Assembly (NCBI RefSeq): GCF_009731465.1
Contig: NZ_AP021887.1
Location: forward strand, 1,234,001 to 1,298,000
Reading direction: 5' to 3'
DNA: 64,000 nucleotides
Source: Streptococcus sp. 116-D4
GTDB lineage: Bacteria > Bacillota > Bacilli > Lactobacillales > Streptococcaceae
Part shown: positions 9,480 to 19,874 of the stretch, in pieces
How the letters are laid out: each line of letters starts with the position of its first letter
Position numbering within the stretch: the first letter of the stretch is position 1
Notes under the pieces: model-generated
What the model was told of the DNA's origin: nothing
Databases searched by the model: none
Seen by the model: the letters and a program-made list of their open reading frames with translations, nothing else
Program-made: the position numbers and the translations under genes

Positions 9480-10096
9480 TGAAACTCTACTTTGTCCGCC
9501 ACGGTCGTACCGTCTGGAATCAAGAAGGACGCTTTCAAGGTGCTAGTGGAGACTCTCCCCTTCTTCCCGAATCCATTGAAACCCTCAAACGACTAGGTCA
9601 GTATCTCAAGGATGTTCCTTTTGATCAGATTTATTCAAGTGATTTACCTCGAGCGGTCAAATCTGCTGAGATCATCCAAAGTCAACTCCAGGCGCCCTGT
9701 CCTTTAGAAAGTGTCCCTAATCTCCGTGAATGGCAACTTGGGAAGTTGGAAGGTTTGAAAATCGCAACCTTGGAAGCTATTTACCCGCAACAAATCAAAG
9801 CTTTTCGATTTAATCTTGCTCAATTTGACACTCAAATGTTTGGAGCTGAATCCCTCTATAGCACCACACAACGGACCATCCAATTTATCAAATCATTAAA
9901 AGATAGTCCTGCTGAGCGTATTCTAATTGTCGGTCACGGTGCCAATCTTACTGCCAGTATTCGTACTCTTCTAGGCTATAAAGAACCACTTCTTCGTAAA
10001 AATGGTGGCCTAGCAAATGCCAGCTTAACCATTCTAGAAACCCATGACTTTGAAACATTCACTCTCGATACTTGGAATGATACGTCCTATCAATAA
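9479..10096 (+). CDS. Histidine phosphatase superfamily protein (phosphoglycerate mutase-like)
   Basis: 205 residues. The RHGRTVWN box at residues 7-14 holds the phosphorylated His; SSDLPRAVKSAEII, LREWQLGKLEG and VGHGANL (second catalytic His) complete the active-site set. Members of this cofactor-dependent mutase branch include phosphatases for sugar phosphates, nucleotides and cobalamin precursors, so a general phosphatase call is safer than glycolytic mutase. It is the last gene of the popT-ybaK operon and is followed by a strong terminator. Cytosolic, with no signal peptide. Confidence 0.9.
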   Translation: MKLYFVRHGRTVWNQEGRFQGASGDSPLLPESIETLKRLGQYLKDVPFDQIYSSDLPRAVKSAEIIQSQLQAPCPLESVPNLREWQLGKLEGLKIATLEAIYPQQIKAFRFNLAQFDTQMFGAESLYSTTQRTIQFIKSLKDSPAERILIVGHGANLTASIRTLLGYKEPLLRKNGGLANASLTILETHDFETFTLDTWNDTSYQ

Positions 10097-10098
10097 CA

Positions 10099-10127
10099 GA
10101 ACTTGATTTTAGCGTCAAGTTCTTTTT
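10099..10127 (+). terminator. Terminator of the popT operon
   Basis: GAACTTGA / TCAAGTTC stem, 8-base loop, followed by TTTTT. Confidence 0.88.
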
Positions 10128-10165
10128 AGTTTTGAAAGATTATCCGTGAATTTCTTGGTTATTTA

Positions 10166-10174
10166 TGATAAAAT
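10166..10174 (+). promoter_or_regulatory. lysS extended -10 promoter
   Basis: TGATAAAAT about 60 bases before the lysS ATG. The leader is short and shows no T-box features. Confidence 0.5.
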
Positions 10175-10224
10175 GGGAGTATCGCAAAAAATGATTCATC
10201 GTATTCAATTTTGAGTAAAACTAG

Positions 10225-11723
<1,499 letters not shown>

Positions 11724-11724
<1 letters not shown>

Positions 11725-11828
11725 TACTCTTCGAAAATCTCTTCAAACCACGTCAGCGTTGCCTTGCCGTACTCAAGTACAGCCTGCGGCTAGCTTTCTA
11801 GTTTGCTCTTTGATTTTCATTGAGTATA
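11724..11828 (+). repeat. BOX element (boxA-boxC, no full boxB)
   Basis: Begins ATACTCTTCGAAAATCTC, contains CGTCAGCGTTGCCTTGCCGTA (the region matched by the standard BOX-PCR primer), then GCCTGCGGCTAGC and ends CATTGAGTATAA. The outer ends are inverted (ATACTC / GAGTAT). About 105 bases, so boxA plus boxC. Confidence 0.93.
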
Positions 11829-11835
11829 AGCACTT

Positions 11836-11864
11836 ATCCTCTGGTACTTGCCAGAGGATTTTTT
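11836..11864 (+). terminator. lysS terminator, beyond the BOX
   Basis: ATCCTCTGG / CCAGAGGAT stem with a 6-base loop and TTTTTT. It lies downstream of the BOX. Confidence 0.88.
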
Positions 11865-11870
11865 GATGCA

Positions 11871-11898
11871 AAAAGAGACTGAGTAAAAACTCAATCTC
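11871..11898 (-). terminator. Terminator of the amino-acid ABC operon
   Basis: GAGATTGAGT / ACTCAGTCTC stem with a TTTT loop, then TTTTT on the minus strand. It overlaps the last codons of the binding-protein gene. Confidence 0.85.
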
Positions 11899-12730
11899 TA
11901 CTTTTCACTTCTTTGGTTACTACATCCTCTCCAAACCATTTTTGGCTGATTTCTTGGAACTTCCCTTCTTGGTATAGTGCGATAAAGGCCTGGTTTAAAG
12001 CTTGCAGCAATCTTTTGTCTGCTGGTCTAACTCCGACCGCAAAGGACTCACTTTCAAATCCTGCTGAAAAGACATTGTAATCATTTAATATACCCTCAGA
12101 CTGGAGATAGTAATTAGCATACACTCGGTCAATCAACAAAGCATCAATCCGGTCATTTTTCAAATCAATCAAGGCCTCATTAAAACTCTGGTACTGATTA
12201 GCCTTCTGGTCTTTGACACGATTTTTCAGTGAATCTGGCTGGGCTTCAAAGTCTAAATAACCAGAGGAACCTGCTTGGGCTCCCAAGATCTTATCCTTCA
12301 TATCCTCTACTGAATGGATCTGCTGGCTTTTTTTCGTCACCAGAACTTGCTGATTTTCCATATATGGAATACTAAAGGCAACTTTCTCTCGGCGTTCATC
12401 AGTGGCAGAATAGCCATTCCAGATGGCATCAATGGTTCCATTTTGCAGTTCCGTCTCCTTCATATCCCAGTCAATTGGTTGAAATTGAACCTTAAAACCT
12501 AATTTTTCAGAGACAGCTTGTGCTAAGTCGATATCAAACCCTGTATACTGTCCATTCTTTTCTTCAAATCCCATGGGTACGAAGGTATTATCAAAACCAA
12601 TAGCAATGGTCCCCTGCTCTTGATATTTATTCCAGTTATCCTGCTTTGGATCACTAGCCTTCTGAGTACAAGCTGTTAAAAAGAGAGTCAGGAGAGCAAC
12701 CAATACTAAAGTAATTTTCTTATTAGTCAT
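11891..12730 (-). CDS. aatB: Polar amino-acid ABC transporter substrate-binding lipoprotein
   Basis: 279 residues. It has a lipoprotein signal peptide with lipobox LTACTQ (Cys about residue 21), followed by a type II periplasmic-binding fold of the PAAT/HisJ-GlnH family. Family stretches are IAIGFDNTFVPMGFEEKNG, YTGFDIDLAQAVSEKLG, WNGYSATDERREKVAFS and LGAQAGSSGYLDF. It captures a polar amino acid at the outer membrane face and hands it to the permease encoded two genes upstream. I recall the pneumococcal orthologue as AatB; the exact ligand cannot be read from sequence. It is the last gene of the permease-ATPase-binding protein operon. Confidence 0.9.
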   Translation of the reverse strand: MTNKKITLVLVALLTLFLTACTQKASDPKQDNWNKYQEQGTIAIGFDNTFVPMGFEEKNGQYTGFDIDLAQAVSEKLGFKVQFQPIDWDMKETELQNGTIDAIWNGYSATDERREKVAFSIPYMENQQVLVTKKSQQIHSVEDMKDKILGAQAGSSGYLDFEAQPDSLKNRVKDQKANQYQSFNEALIDLKNDRIDALLIDRVYANYYLQSEGILNDYNVFSAGFESESFAVGVRPADKRLLQALNQAFIALYQEGKFQEISQKWFGEDVVTKEVKSRD

Positions 12731-12739
12731 TGGAACCTC

Positions 12740-13369
12740 CTACTTGGGCTCAATCTTGAGAATCTGATCTGCGATATTTTCAGCGAACTGTAAATCGTGG
12801 GTAACCACAATCTGCGTCATACCAAGTTCTCTATTTTGCAAGATCAGTTTTTCCACTTCCAAGCGCAATTCTGGATCCAAGGCAGAAGTTGGTTCATCGT
12901 AACCAATGATTTCTGGGTCAATCATCATAGCACGCGCCAAGGCCACCCGCTGCTTTTGCCCACCAGATAGTGAGAAAGGATAGGCATCTGCATGACCAGC
13001 CAGTCCTAATTGTTCCAAGAGATCACGCGCCTTCTTCTCAGCTTCTTCCTGCTTCATTCCCATGGTTTTCACAGGAGATAAGATCAAATTCTTTAGAACT
13101 GATAAATGAGGGAAAAGTTGAAAATCTTGGAATACAAATCCCAGTAAATTCCGCTTCTCCAGTTCATCCAGTTCTAAAGATTCTCCATTATAAAAGATTT
13201 GCCCTGAATCAATGGTTTCAAGACCCGCAAGCATACGTAAGAGAGTTGTCTTACCTCCACCAGAAGGTCCAACGATAGCCAAGATTTGCTTTTCAGGAAT
13301 TTTTAGACTGAAATTAGATAAAATTTGCTTTTGACCAAAGCCCTTATTGATGTTTCGTAATTCTAACAT
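12740..13369 (-). CDS. Amino-acid ABC transporter ATP-binding protein
   Basis: 209 residues, a GlnQ/HisP-type ATPase that energises the adjacent importer. Walker A is GPSGGGKTTLL, the Q-loop is GFVFQDFQLFPHL, the signature is LSGGQKQRVALARA, Walker B is IIGYDEPTSALD, and the switch His is in VVTHDLQF. It is slightly short for the family (usually about 240), ending soon after the H-loop (IADQILKIEPK), but no core motif is missing. Gaps of nine bases on each side place it in one operon with the permease and binding protein. Confidence 0.93.
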   Translation of the reverse strand: MLELRNINKGFGQKQILSNFSLKIPEKQILAIVGPSGGGKTTLLRMLAGLETIDSGQIFYNGESLELDELEKRNLLGFVFQDFQLFPHLSVLKNLILSPVKTMGMKQEEAEKKARDLLEQLGLAGHADAYPFSLSGGQKQRVALARAMMIDPEIIGYDEPTSALDPELRLEVEKLILQNRELGMTQIVVTHDLQFAENIADQILKIEPK

Positions 13370-13378
13370 GGCAACCTC

Positions 13379-14020
13379 CTATCTATAGTAACTGTATTTC
13401 TTCTCAACTTTTTTGGCAAGAATGGTTACAACCCCAATCAAAATCAAGTAAATAGCTCCTGCCAAGAACATGGGAACCAGGCTAGCGTCACGGTTGGCAG
13501 CTGTTCGGCTTGCTAAGATGAGGTCTGAAATGCCTAGAGCATAGACCAGAGACGTATCCTTGACCAAACTCATGACTTCGTTAAAGACACTAGGAAGAAC
13601 AATCTTGGTCACTTGGGGCAAAATAATATAGCGTACTGTGGCAAAAGGACTGAACTTTAAGACCTTAGCAGCCTCATATTGACCTTTAGGAATGGTATCA
13701 ATTCCCCCACGGAAGATTTCAGCAAAGTAAGCTGCATAATTGAGAACAAAGGCAATGATGGCTGCAGGAAGGCGATCCAAACGAATTCCAATACTTGGGA
13801 GCACATAATAAATAAAAATCAATTGCAAGAGCAAGGGTGTACCCCGCATGATCCAGATATAAATATTAATTAGATGATGGAGGGGCTTCCAATGGACTTG
13901 CAAGGCAAAGGCAATCAAAACGCCCAAGGGAATAGAAAAAATCAAGACCAGTGCAAAAACCTGCAAAGTCATGCTTGCACCGCTCAATAAACTCGGTAAT
14001 ATCTCAAACAAATAAGACAT
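13379..14020 (-). CDS. Amino-acid ABC transporter permease
   Basis: 213 residues from ATG 14020, a HisMQ/GlnP-type permease with about five membrane helices. The EAA loop that docks on the ATPase is EAAKVLKFSPFATVRYIILPQ. The open frame extends 36 codons further to 14128, but AGGAGGT at 14026-14032 lies five bases before 14020 and the extra segment looks like AT-rich leader, so 14020 is the start. It is the first gene of the minus-strand importer operon. The neighbouring upstream TPR/PerM pair ends with its own terminator. Confidence 0.92.
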   Translation of the reverse strand: MSYLFEILPSLLSGASMTLQVFALVLIFSIPLGVLIAFALQVHWKPLHHLINIYIWIMRGTPLLLQLIFIYYVLPSIGIRLDRLPAAIIAFVLNYAAYFAEIFRGGIDTIPKGQYEAAKVLKFSPFATVRYIILPQVTKIVLPSVFNEVMSLVKDTSLVYALGISDLILASRTAANRDASLVPMFLAGAIYLILIGVVTILAKKVEKKYSYYR

Positions 14021-14111
14021 ACTGCACCTCCTAAAAATAATTATTCCTTTTATAGCATAAATAAACAAAATAACCAAGAATATTTGCAAAAAGAATTCTC
14101 TTTCAAAAAGA

Positions 14112-14148
14112 AAAACTATATCTATCAAAAATGATCAGATACAGTTTT
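14112..14148 (-). terminator. Terminator after the TPR gene
   Basis: Twelve-base stem (AAAACTGTATCT / AGATATAGTTTT on the minus strand, one wobble pair) with a 13-base loop, followed by T-rich sequence. Confidence 0.6.
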
Positions 14149-14160
14149 AAAAATATATTC

Positions 14161-15390
14161 TTACAATCTCTCAATTAGTTCTTGCATTTGCACATCATCT
14201 GGAACCAGTTTTAAGTAAGCCTGAGCATTAGCTTTGGCTTCTTCAACGTAGCCCAATTCACGCAGAAGATAGATATAGTGTTCCAGAAACTCTGGATTGT
14301 CCTTCAAATCTCCTACCAAGTCTTGGTAATACTCGTAAGCAGCATCCAAATCGTCCATCTCTTGATAAGAACGAGCAATCATCCACTTGGTCAAAGGATT
14401 TTCTGGCTCCTCGCTCTGCAAGTCTAGAATATCCTCATAACGCTCCTGTTCCAGATAAATAGTAGCTAGACGGAGTGAAATTTCTTCTGTATCCTCAGCA
14501 TCTTCTTTAGCAGTAAGGAGGTAATTTTCTGCACCACTGGCATCATGCAATTCATAAGAAAATTGTGAAGCAGCTAGCAAGAGTCGAGTTTCAAAGGGAT
14601 TTTTCTCTAAGCCTTGCTTAGCGATACGCAGGGCTTCTTGAACCTGATGTTCCTTATGCAAGGCCTGACTATAACCATACTCATAGCCTTCAAAGTCAGG
14701 TGAAATGGTATCAAGTTGCTTAAAGTAGAGGACAGCTTTTTGGTATTCTTCTCTATCAAAGTAAAGACTGGCTAACTCAAAAGCTGTTAGGTCATCGTAT
14801 TCTAACTCCAGGGCTTTTTCTAAAAACTCTGTAGCCGTTTCAAATTTCCCTAACTGAGCATAGGCAAAGCCAATCCGTTGGTAGGTAGAAATGCCTGTTT
14901 GCTCATAAATAGTACGATTATCTAACTGGGCATAGCCTTGAATAGCTTCTTGATAATTTTCCAACTCACTATCCAACTCTGCTAAGCCCAATATCAAGAG
15001 AGGATCTTCTGAGTAAGTCAAGGCCTCCAATAATTTCTCACGCGCCACATCTGTCAAACCTTCCAACTGGTAAAGGTCTGCCTTCAGAGCTAAAGCAGAA
15101 ACATACCAGTCACTGTCAGCTTGGATTTCCTCAAGATAGGTAAAGGCTTCTTCAATTTGACCATCTTCGCTAGCAATAGCTGCTAGATTAAGATTAACCT
15201 CTGGAAAATCCTCCACAATTTTCAGATAAATTTCCTTGGCCTGAGGATAAAAACCAATCCCTTCAAGATAAGTAGCTAACTCATACAGAAGGTCGCTTGG
15301 ATCATTTTCTAAAGCTTTGACGAAATAATGCTCAGCCTTGGTTAAATCTTGCTCTTCCAAAGCTTGTAACATCTGCTGACTATTGTTCAC
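14161..15390 (-). CDS. Tetratricopeptide repeat protein
   Basis: 409 acidic residues made almost wholly of TPR-like helical pairs. Examples are AEHYFVKALENDPSDLLYEL, TATEFLEKALELEYDDLTAF and DAAYEYYQDLVGD. There is no signal peptide or membrane helix, so it should be a cytosolic scaffold or adaptor; partners are unknown. The start is probably GTG at 15390, with GGAGAGGAAG upstream. That start lies inside the 3' end of the PerM-like gene (11-base overlap), so translation is likely coupled. Orthologues sit beside this transporter in other streptococci as I recall. Confidence 0.88.
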   Translation of the reverse strand: MNNSQQMLQALEEQDLTKAEHYFVKALENDPSDLLYELATYLEGIGFYPQAKEIYLKIVEDFPEVNLNLAAIASEDGQIEEAFTYLEEIQADSDWYVSALALKADLYQLEGLTDVAREKLLEALTYSEDPLLILGLAELDSELENYQEAIQGYAQLDNRTIYEQTGISTYQRIGFAYAQLGKFETATEFLEKALELEYDDLTAFELASLYFDREEYQKAVLYFKQLDTISPDFEGYEYGYSQALHKEHQVQEALRIAKQGLEKNPFETRLLLAASQFSYELHDASGAENYLLTAKEDAEDTEEISLRLATIYLEQERYEDILDLQSEEPENPLTKWMIARSYQEMDDLDAAYEYYQDLVGDLKDNPEFLEHYIYLLRELGYVEEAKANAQAYLKLVPDDVQMQELIERL

Positions 15391-16546
15391 TCTTGACTTC
15401 CTCTCCTTCTAGTTCATATAGACCACTAACTACCTTATACCATTCAAAAATCGCTGAAATGACAACCTTTGCAGAGGCATAAACTGGAATACCGAGCAAG
15501 ACTCCCCAGATACCAAACATGGATCCTGAAGTTAACAAGACAAAGAGAATATTAATAGGATGGATATTCAATTGACTTCCCAAAATCAATGGAGAGACAA
15601 AACGGCCTTCAATAGTTTGTTCTACGATAAAGACAATCACTACTTTCAAAAGCATGACTGGCCCGGCAATCAAGCCTAATACTAGGGCAGGAATCATGGC
15701 TAAGAAGCTACCTAAATAAGGAACCAGATTTAAAATACCAGCAGTAACTCCCAACGTAACCGCATAGCGTAGACCAATGATCTTGAAGAAAATCATAAAC
15801 ATTACCGCTACAATAATAGCCACTGTTACTTGCCCTCGAACATAGTTGGACAACTGCTGATTCACATCTGTTAAAACTTGTCCAACAGGTTCTTTCAATT
15901 TCGTTGGCATAAATTGGGTCAAATAGTGACGCAGGTCTTTCCCATCACGTAAGAGATAAAAGAGCATGAAAGGAACGATAATCAAGGCAACAATCACTTG
16001 AGAAGTGCCGCTAATAAAGGAGCTCACCCAGTTGACTGCCTGAGAAGAAACCTTACTTGCCCAAACTGTAGCCTGACTGGAGAAGTTTTTCAAAACTTGT
16101 TCTAACTGAGGTCTGAAATCATCTGGTAAACGCTTGGTGACCAAATCATCAATAACTCTATCAGCATCTTCAAGGTAGACTGGGACATTCCTTGCAAAAC
16201 TTAAAACCTGACGTTGCAGATTTGGAATGGCTACTGCCAAGCCCCAAATGATAAAGAGAGCGATGATGACAAAGACAATACTAATCGCTATAACACGTTT
16301 GATTTTATGTTTCTCCATCCAATCAACAATGGGATTCAATAAATAGTATAGTAAACCAGATAAAATGACTGGCAACATGACGACTGTCAAAAAATCTAAA
16401 ACAGGTGAGAATAGAAAACTAATCTTACTTAAAATAAAAAGATTCAGTCCCAATAATAAGGTTACCAACAATACCGTAATTGCCTTGTTATCCAAAAACC
16501 ACTTGAAAAACCAAGATAGGTTAAAATGTTTCTCTTTTTGCTCCAT
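15380..16546 (-). CDS. AI-2E family (PerM-like) membrane protein
   Basis: 388 residues from ATG 16546. AI-2E/PerM-family protein with about seven membrane helices. There is an N-terminal pair (LLVTLLLGLNLFILSKI, LTVVMLPVILSGLLYYLLNP), a central soluble segment (about 110-190), and a C-terminal block containing GVTAGILNLVPYLGSFLAMIP and FVSPLILGSQLNIHPINI, the family's most conserved segment. Members are described as exporters of AI-2 or as Na+/H+ antiporters; the substrate here is open. ATG 16546 is preceded by AAGGAAG at five bases; the longer frame to 16573 starts within the -10 region and is rejected. It is coupled to the TPR gene. Confidence 0.9.
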   Translation of the reverse strand: MEQKEKHFNLSWFFKWFLDNKAITVLLVTLLLGLNLFILSKISFLFSPVLDFLTVVMLPVILSGLLYYLLNPIVDWMEKHKIKRVIAISIVFVIIALFIIWGLAVAIPNLQRQVLSFARNVPVYLEDADRVIDDLVTKRLPDDFRPQLEQVLKNFSSQATVWASKVSSQAVNWVSSFISGTSQVIVALIIVPFMLFYLLRDGKDLRHYLTQFMPTKLKEPVGQVLTDVNQQLSNYVRGQVTVAIIVAVMFMIFFKIIGLRYAVTLGVTAGILNLVPYLGSFLAMIPALVLGLIAGPVMLLKVVIVFIVEQTIEGRFVSPLILGSQLNIHPINILFVLLTSGSMFGIWGVLLGIPVYASAKVVISAIFEWYKVVSGLYELEGEEVKSEQ

Positions 16547-16571
16547 AAATACTTCCTTTCTATGTTCTCTC

Positions 16572-16580
16572 ATTATACCA
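16572..16580 (-). promoter_or_regulatory. Extended -10 promoter of the PerM-TPR operon
   Basis: TGGTATAAT on the minus strand, 26 bases from the PerM start. Confidence 0.6.
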
Positions 16581-16633
16581 TTTTTGAATCAAAATAACTC
16601 TTTTTTAAAGTGTTTACACGGAGACAGCGACAT

Positions 16634-16659
16634 AAAAAATCCCCTCAAAAGAGGAGATT
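16634..16659 (-). terminator. Terminator of the oligopeptide-binding protein gene
   Basis: AATCTCCTC / GAGGGGATT stem, TTTT loop, then TTTTT on the minus strand, directly after the gene. Confidence 0.88.
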
Positions 16660-16662
16660 CGA

Positions 16663-18645
16663 TTAGTCTTGAATATGACGGTCTAAGTTCTTCTGATAAT
16701 CAGCATTTGATTTGGCTTTTTCATCAGCAAATTTCTTACGGAACTCATCCATTTCTTTAGTAGTGACTATCTTATCTTGAATTTTCAGATACTTGTAGCT
16801 ATTTTCACTGGTCTTATCACCTACCCAACCACCGGCACCAGTACCTAGAACTTTCTTCGTTACTAGCATTTGGGCACCGTCTGAGTGTACAGGAATAACC
16901 AAGGCACTGTCTGTTAACCAAGCTTGAGCTTTTGCATATTTAGAATAACGTTTTTGCAGATCTGTTTTTTCACTATTTGCATCATCAATCAATTCTTTGT
17001 ATTTATCTAATCCAACTGTTTTAATGGCTGGATTGTCTGTTCCTGGTGCTACACCAAGAGTGCCGAGGAGACTTGGACCTGAAGTTGGATCAAATACATC
17101 TAGATAAGTCGATGGATCAGCAAAGTCTGGACTCCAACCACTAACTGCATTAATATCCCAGTCAGTATTTGCATTGGAAGTAGCTAGAGTAGTCATACTT
17201 GCCAATTCATCGTCAGAAACTTGTTGAATATCAACAACTACATTGTCAGAGCCTAACGCTTCCTCAATAGATTGTTTATAAGACTGAACCTGACGAATAA
17301 AATCTGGATTTGATGAAGAAATTGGCAAATCTAAATGAATTGGGAACTGTACTCCATCAGCTTGAAGAGTTTTCTTAGCAGCTTCAAACTTAGCCTTAGC
17401 CTTGTCTACATTATGAAGTGAATCTTGGGCATCATCAAGACTGACATCTTTCCAGACATTATCCAATTTATCCAATTCTGTCTTAGTAACTTGACCAAAT
17501 GTTTGATCTCCTACTTGTACAAATGTTGGAGGAGTAAAACTTGTACGTAACTTACGAGGTCCTACTTCATCACCAAATACTTGAGAGATCCCTGCTTTAC
17601 GATCTACCGCAAAAGCCAAGGCTTGACGGAAATCTTTGTTTAAAAGTGCTTTCTTAGTAGAGGATTTTTCTACATCACTTGTTTTAGCAGTATGATTGTA
17701 TGACACACGATCAATATTAGTAGACATATAGAATACGCCACCTCTTTGTTGACCATATACAATATTATCCTTATATTTTTCTTTTAAACGTTCATAGTTG
17801 GCAGAGTTTTTAAAGAGTGGAGCAGCTGGATAATGTCCCTCATCAAAACCGCGTCCTAGAGAGTCTGCATCTTGACCATCAAAGAAGGATAACTTGATAT
17901 CATCAATAAAGACATTTTGTTTATCCCAATAGTTTTGGTTTTTGGTCATTTCTATAGAAGACTTAGATGTAAGACCTTTGAGGAGAAAAGGCCCATTGTA
18001 TAGAATGCTCGTTACATCCGTTGGCTTACCAAAATCATCTCCTTTAGAAGCTAAAAAGTCTTCATTGACTGGTGCAAGGACTCCCATTGTCGTTTTTGAA
18101 TTCCAGAAAGATTCTGGATGATTCAAAGTATAAACAACAGTATAATCATCTGTTGCTTTCACGCCTACGGTTGAGAAATCTGTTGTTTTCCCATTTACAT
18201 AGTCATCCAATCCTTTGATAGAATCCTGTACCAAATAGAGAGCCTGTGATTTTTTATCAGCCGCGTGCTTAAGACCAGTTACAAAATCCTGAGCCTTAAC
18301 TTCACCATACTCCTCTCCCTCATTGGTATACCACTTGACACCCTGACGGATTTTATAGGTATAGGTCGAACCATCTTTGGAAACAGTCCAATCTTCTGCA
18401 ACTGATGGTACTAGATTCCCATATTGGTCATTTTCAAGCAAACCGTCAATAACGTTACCTGTGACCTGTTTAGTGCTGACATTTCCAGAAACTGTATAAT
18501 CCAGAGTCGAAGGATCTGATGAAAATACATAGGCATAAGTAACTGGTTTATTTGCTTCTTTATTAGCATTAACAGATGAACACGCTGCTAGAACAGCTGT
18601 TGAGAGTACAGCAACTCCTGTTGCTAAGAAAATACGTTTTTTCAT
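16663..18645 (-). CDS. Ali/AmiA-family oligopeptide-binding lipoprotein
   Basis: 660 residues, a substrate-binding protein of the SBP_bac_5 family like pneumococcal AmiA, AliA and AliB, which feed peptides to the Ami permease and link nutrition to competence signalling. The lipoprotein signal ends in the LAAC lipobox. Family stretches are YVFSSDPSTLDYTVSGN, VIDGLLENDQYGNLVPSVAE, ILYNGPFLLKGLTSKSSIEM and WSPDFADPSTYLDVF. It diverges from the three canonical proteins throughout, so I call it an extra paralogue rather than naming it. No permease or ATPase is beside it, so it is an orphan binding protein. ATG 18645 has AAGGAG upstream; the longer frame to 18693 is rejected. Confidence 0.92.
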   Translation of the reverse strand: MKKRIFLATGVAVLSTAVLAACSSVNANKEANKPVTYAYVFSSDPSTLDYTVSGNVSTKQVTGNVIDGLLENDQYGNLVPSVAEDWTVSKDGSTYTYKIRQGVKWYTNEGEEYGEVKAQDFVTGLKHAADKKSQALYLVQDSIKGLDDYVNGKTTDFSTVGVKATDDYTVVYTLNHPESFWNSKTTMGVLAPVNEDFLASKGDDFGKPTDVTSILYNGPFLLKGLTSKSSIEMTKNQNYWDKQNVFIDDIKLSFFDGQDADSLGRGFDEGHYPAAPLFKNSANYERLKEKYKDNIVYGQQRGGVFYMSTNIDRVSYNHTAKTSDVEKSSTKKALLNKDFRQALAFAVDRKAGISQVFGDEVGPRKLRTSFTPPTFVQVGDQTFGQVTKTELDKLDNVWKDVSLDDAQDSLHNVDKAKAKFEAAKKTLQADGVQFPIHLDLPISSSNPDFIRQVQSYKQSIEEALGSDNVVVDIQQVSDDELASMTTLATSNANTDWDINAVSGWSPDFADPSTYLDVFDPTSGPSLLGTLGVAPGTDNPAIKTVGLDKYKELIDDANSEKTDLQKRYSKYAKAQAWLTDSALVIPVHSDGAQMLVTKKVLGTGAGGWVGDKTSENSYKYLKIQDKIVTTKEMDEFRKKFADEKAKSNADYQKNLDRHIQD

Positions 18646-18676
18646 AAACAAACTCCTTTGCAATTTGTATAGGATT

Positions 18677-18704
18677 ATTATAGCACTTTTCAAAAGGAAA
18701 TCAA
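18677..18704 (-). promoter_or_regulatory. Promoter of the oligopeptide-binding protein gene
   Basis: TTGATT (18699-18704), 16-base spacer, TATAAT (18677-18682) on the minus strand. Confidence 0.75.
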
Positions 18705-18779
18705 CACAAAATCAAGTCAAATTTACTCTTTTGTTATACTTATCTATGTGTTATAGAGTTCCTCCAACTACAATTTTTG

Positions 18780-18788
18780 TGATATAAT
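18780..18788 (+). promoter_or_regulatory. Extended -10 promoter of the lactonase gene
   Basis: TGATATAAT about 30 bases before the ATG at 18818, divergent from the previous promoter. Confidence 0.65.
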
Positions 18789-18817
18789 AGTCTTATCTTT
18801 ATTATAGAGGTAAAGTT

Positions 18818-19831
18818 ATGAAAGAAACTGTTTATTTTGGAACTTATACACGACGTACTTCTCAGGGGATTTACAAGGCTGACTTTGATACAGAAACTGG
18901 TCAGCTTGCAAATCTAGAACTTTTTGCTCCTGAACCAAGTCCAACCTATCTTGCTTTTGACCAGAAGCAACATCTATACACCGTTGGTAGTCAAGATGAT
19001 AAGGGAGGAATTGCAGCTTATCAAACTAACGGGACTTTATTAAATCATGTCGTTGAAGAAGGAGCTCCCCACTGTTATGTTGCTGTTGATGAAAAGCGTG
19101 ATTTGGTCTATGCAGCCAACTACCATAAAGGACAGGTCCTTGTTTATAAACGGCAGAAAGATGGTAGTCTTCTACTTAGTGATGTTGATCAACATAGTGG
19201 CCAAGGTCCACATGAAAATCAAGCTTCCCCCCATGTTCACTATACAGACTTAACACCTGACCACTATCTAGTGACTTGTGACTTAGGAACTGACCAAGTT
19301 GTCACTTATGACCTTGATCAAGAAGGCAAATTATCTAAACTCTATACTTACAATAGTATTCCTGGTGCTGGTTCTCGTCATATCGTTTTCCATAACCACT
19401 ATAAAATCGCTTATCTGATTTGTGAACTCAATAGCACTATCGAGGTTCTAATCTACGATGGTGTTGGCGAATTTGAACGCATGCAAGTCATTTCAACTCT
19501 ACCTGACGGTTATGAAGGCTTTAATGGTACTGCTGCTATTCGTCTCTCTAAAGATGGTAAATACCTCTACGCCTCTAACCGTGGTCATGATTCTATCGCA
19601 GTATATACAATTCTTGCGGACGGTAGCTTAGAGTTATTAGAAATCGTTCCAACACATGGTCAGACTCCACGTGATTTTGATTTGACACCAGACCAAGAAT
19701 TCCTCATCTCTGTTCACCAAGACTCTGACAATGCAACCGTCTTTAAACGCAATCCTGAAACTGGTCGTCTAGCCGAACTTTCTAACGACTTTCATGTTCC
19801 TGAAGCTGTCTGCATCAGTTTTGCTCCTTAA
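18818..19831 (+). CDS. Lactonase family beta-propeller protein (6-phosphogluconolactonase-like)
   Basis: 337 residues, a seven-bladed beta-propeller of the YbhE/lactonase family. Repeated blade motifs are seen: LYTVGSQDDKGGIAAYQ, VYAANYHKGQVLVYK, PHVHYTDLTPDHYLVTCDLG and LYASNRGHDSIAVYTILADG. E. coli YbhE (Pgl) hydrolyses 6-phosphogluconolactone in the pentose phosphate pathway; streptococcal members are commonly annotated the same way but the substrate is not proven. No signal peptide. It is monocistronic and converges on the atp operon, sharing a bidirectional terminator. Confidence 0.88.
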   Translation: MKETVYFGTYTRRTSQGIYKADFDTETGQLANLELFAPEPSPTYLAFDQKQHLYTVGSQDDKGGIAAYQTNGTLLNHVVEEGAPHCYVAVDEKRDLVYAANYHKGQVLVYKRQKDGSLLLSDVDQHSGQGPHENQASPHVHYTDLTPDHYLVTCDLGTDQVVTYDLDQEGKLSKLYTYNSIPGAGSRHIVFHNHYKIAYLICELNSTIEVLIYDGVGEFERMQVISTLPDGYEGFNGTAAIRLSKDGKYLYASNRGHDSIAVYTILADGSLELLEIVPTHGQTPRDFDLTPDQEFLISVHQDSDNATVFKRNPETGRLAELSNDFHVPEAVCISFAP

Positions 19832-19839
19832 GAATACAT

Positions 19840-19873
19840 AAAAAATGAACTTGATAACTCAAGTTCATTTTTT
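19840..19873. terminator. Bidirectional terminator between lactonase and atpC
   Basis: A perfect 15-base stem (AAAAAATGAACTTGA and its complement) with a 4-base TAAC loop. A-rich and T-rich flanks serve both strands. Confidence 0.92.
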
Positions 19874-19874
19874 C

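Noticed and set aside
18646..18693. N-terminal extension of the oligopeptide-binding protein
   Set aside because: The extra codons overlap the promoter -10 region and would bury the lipoprotein signal peptide; AAGGAG marks the 18645 start.
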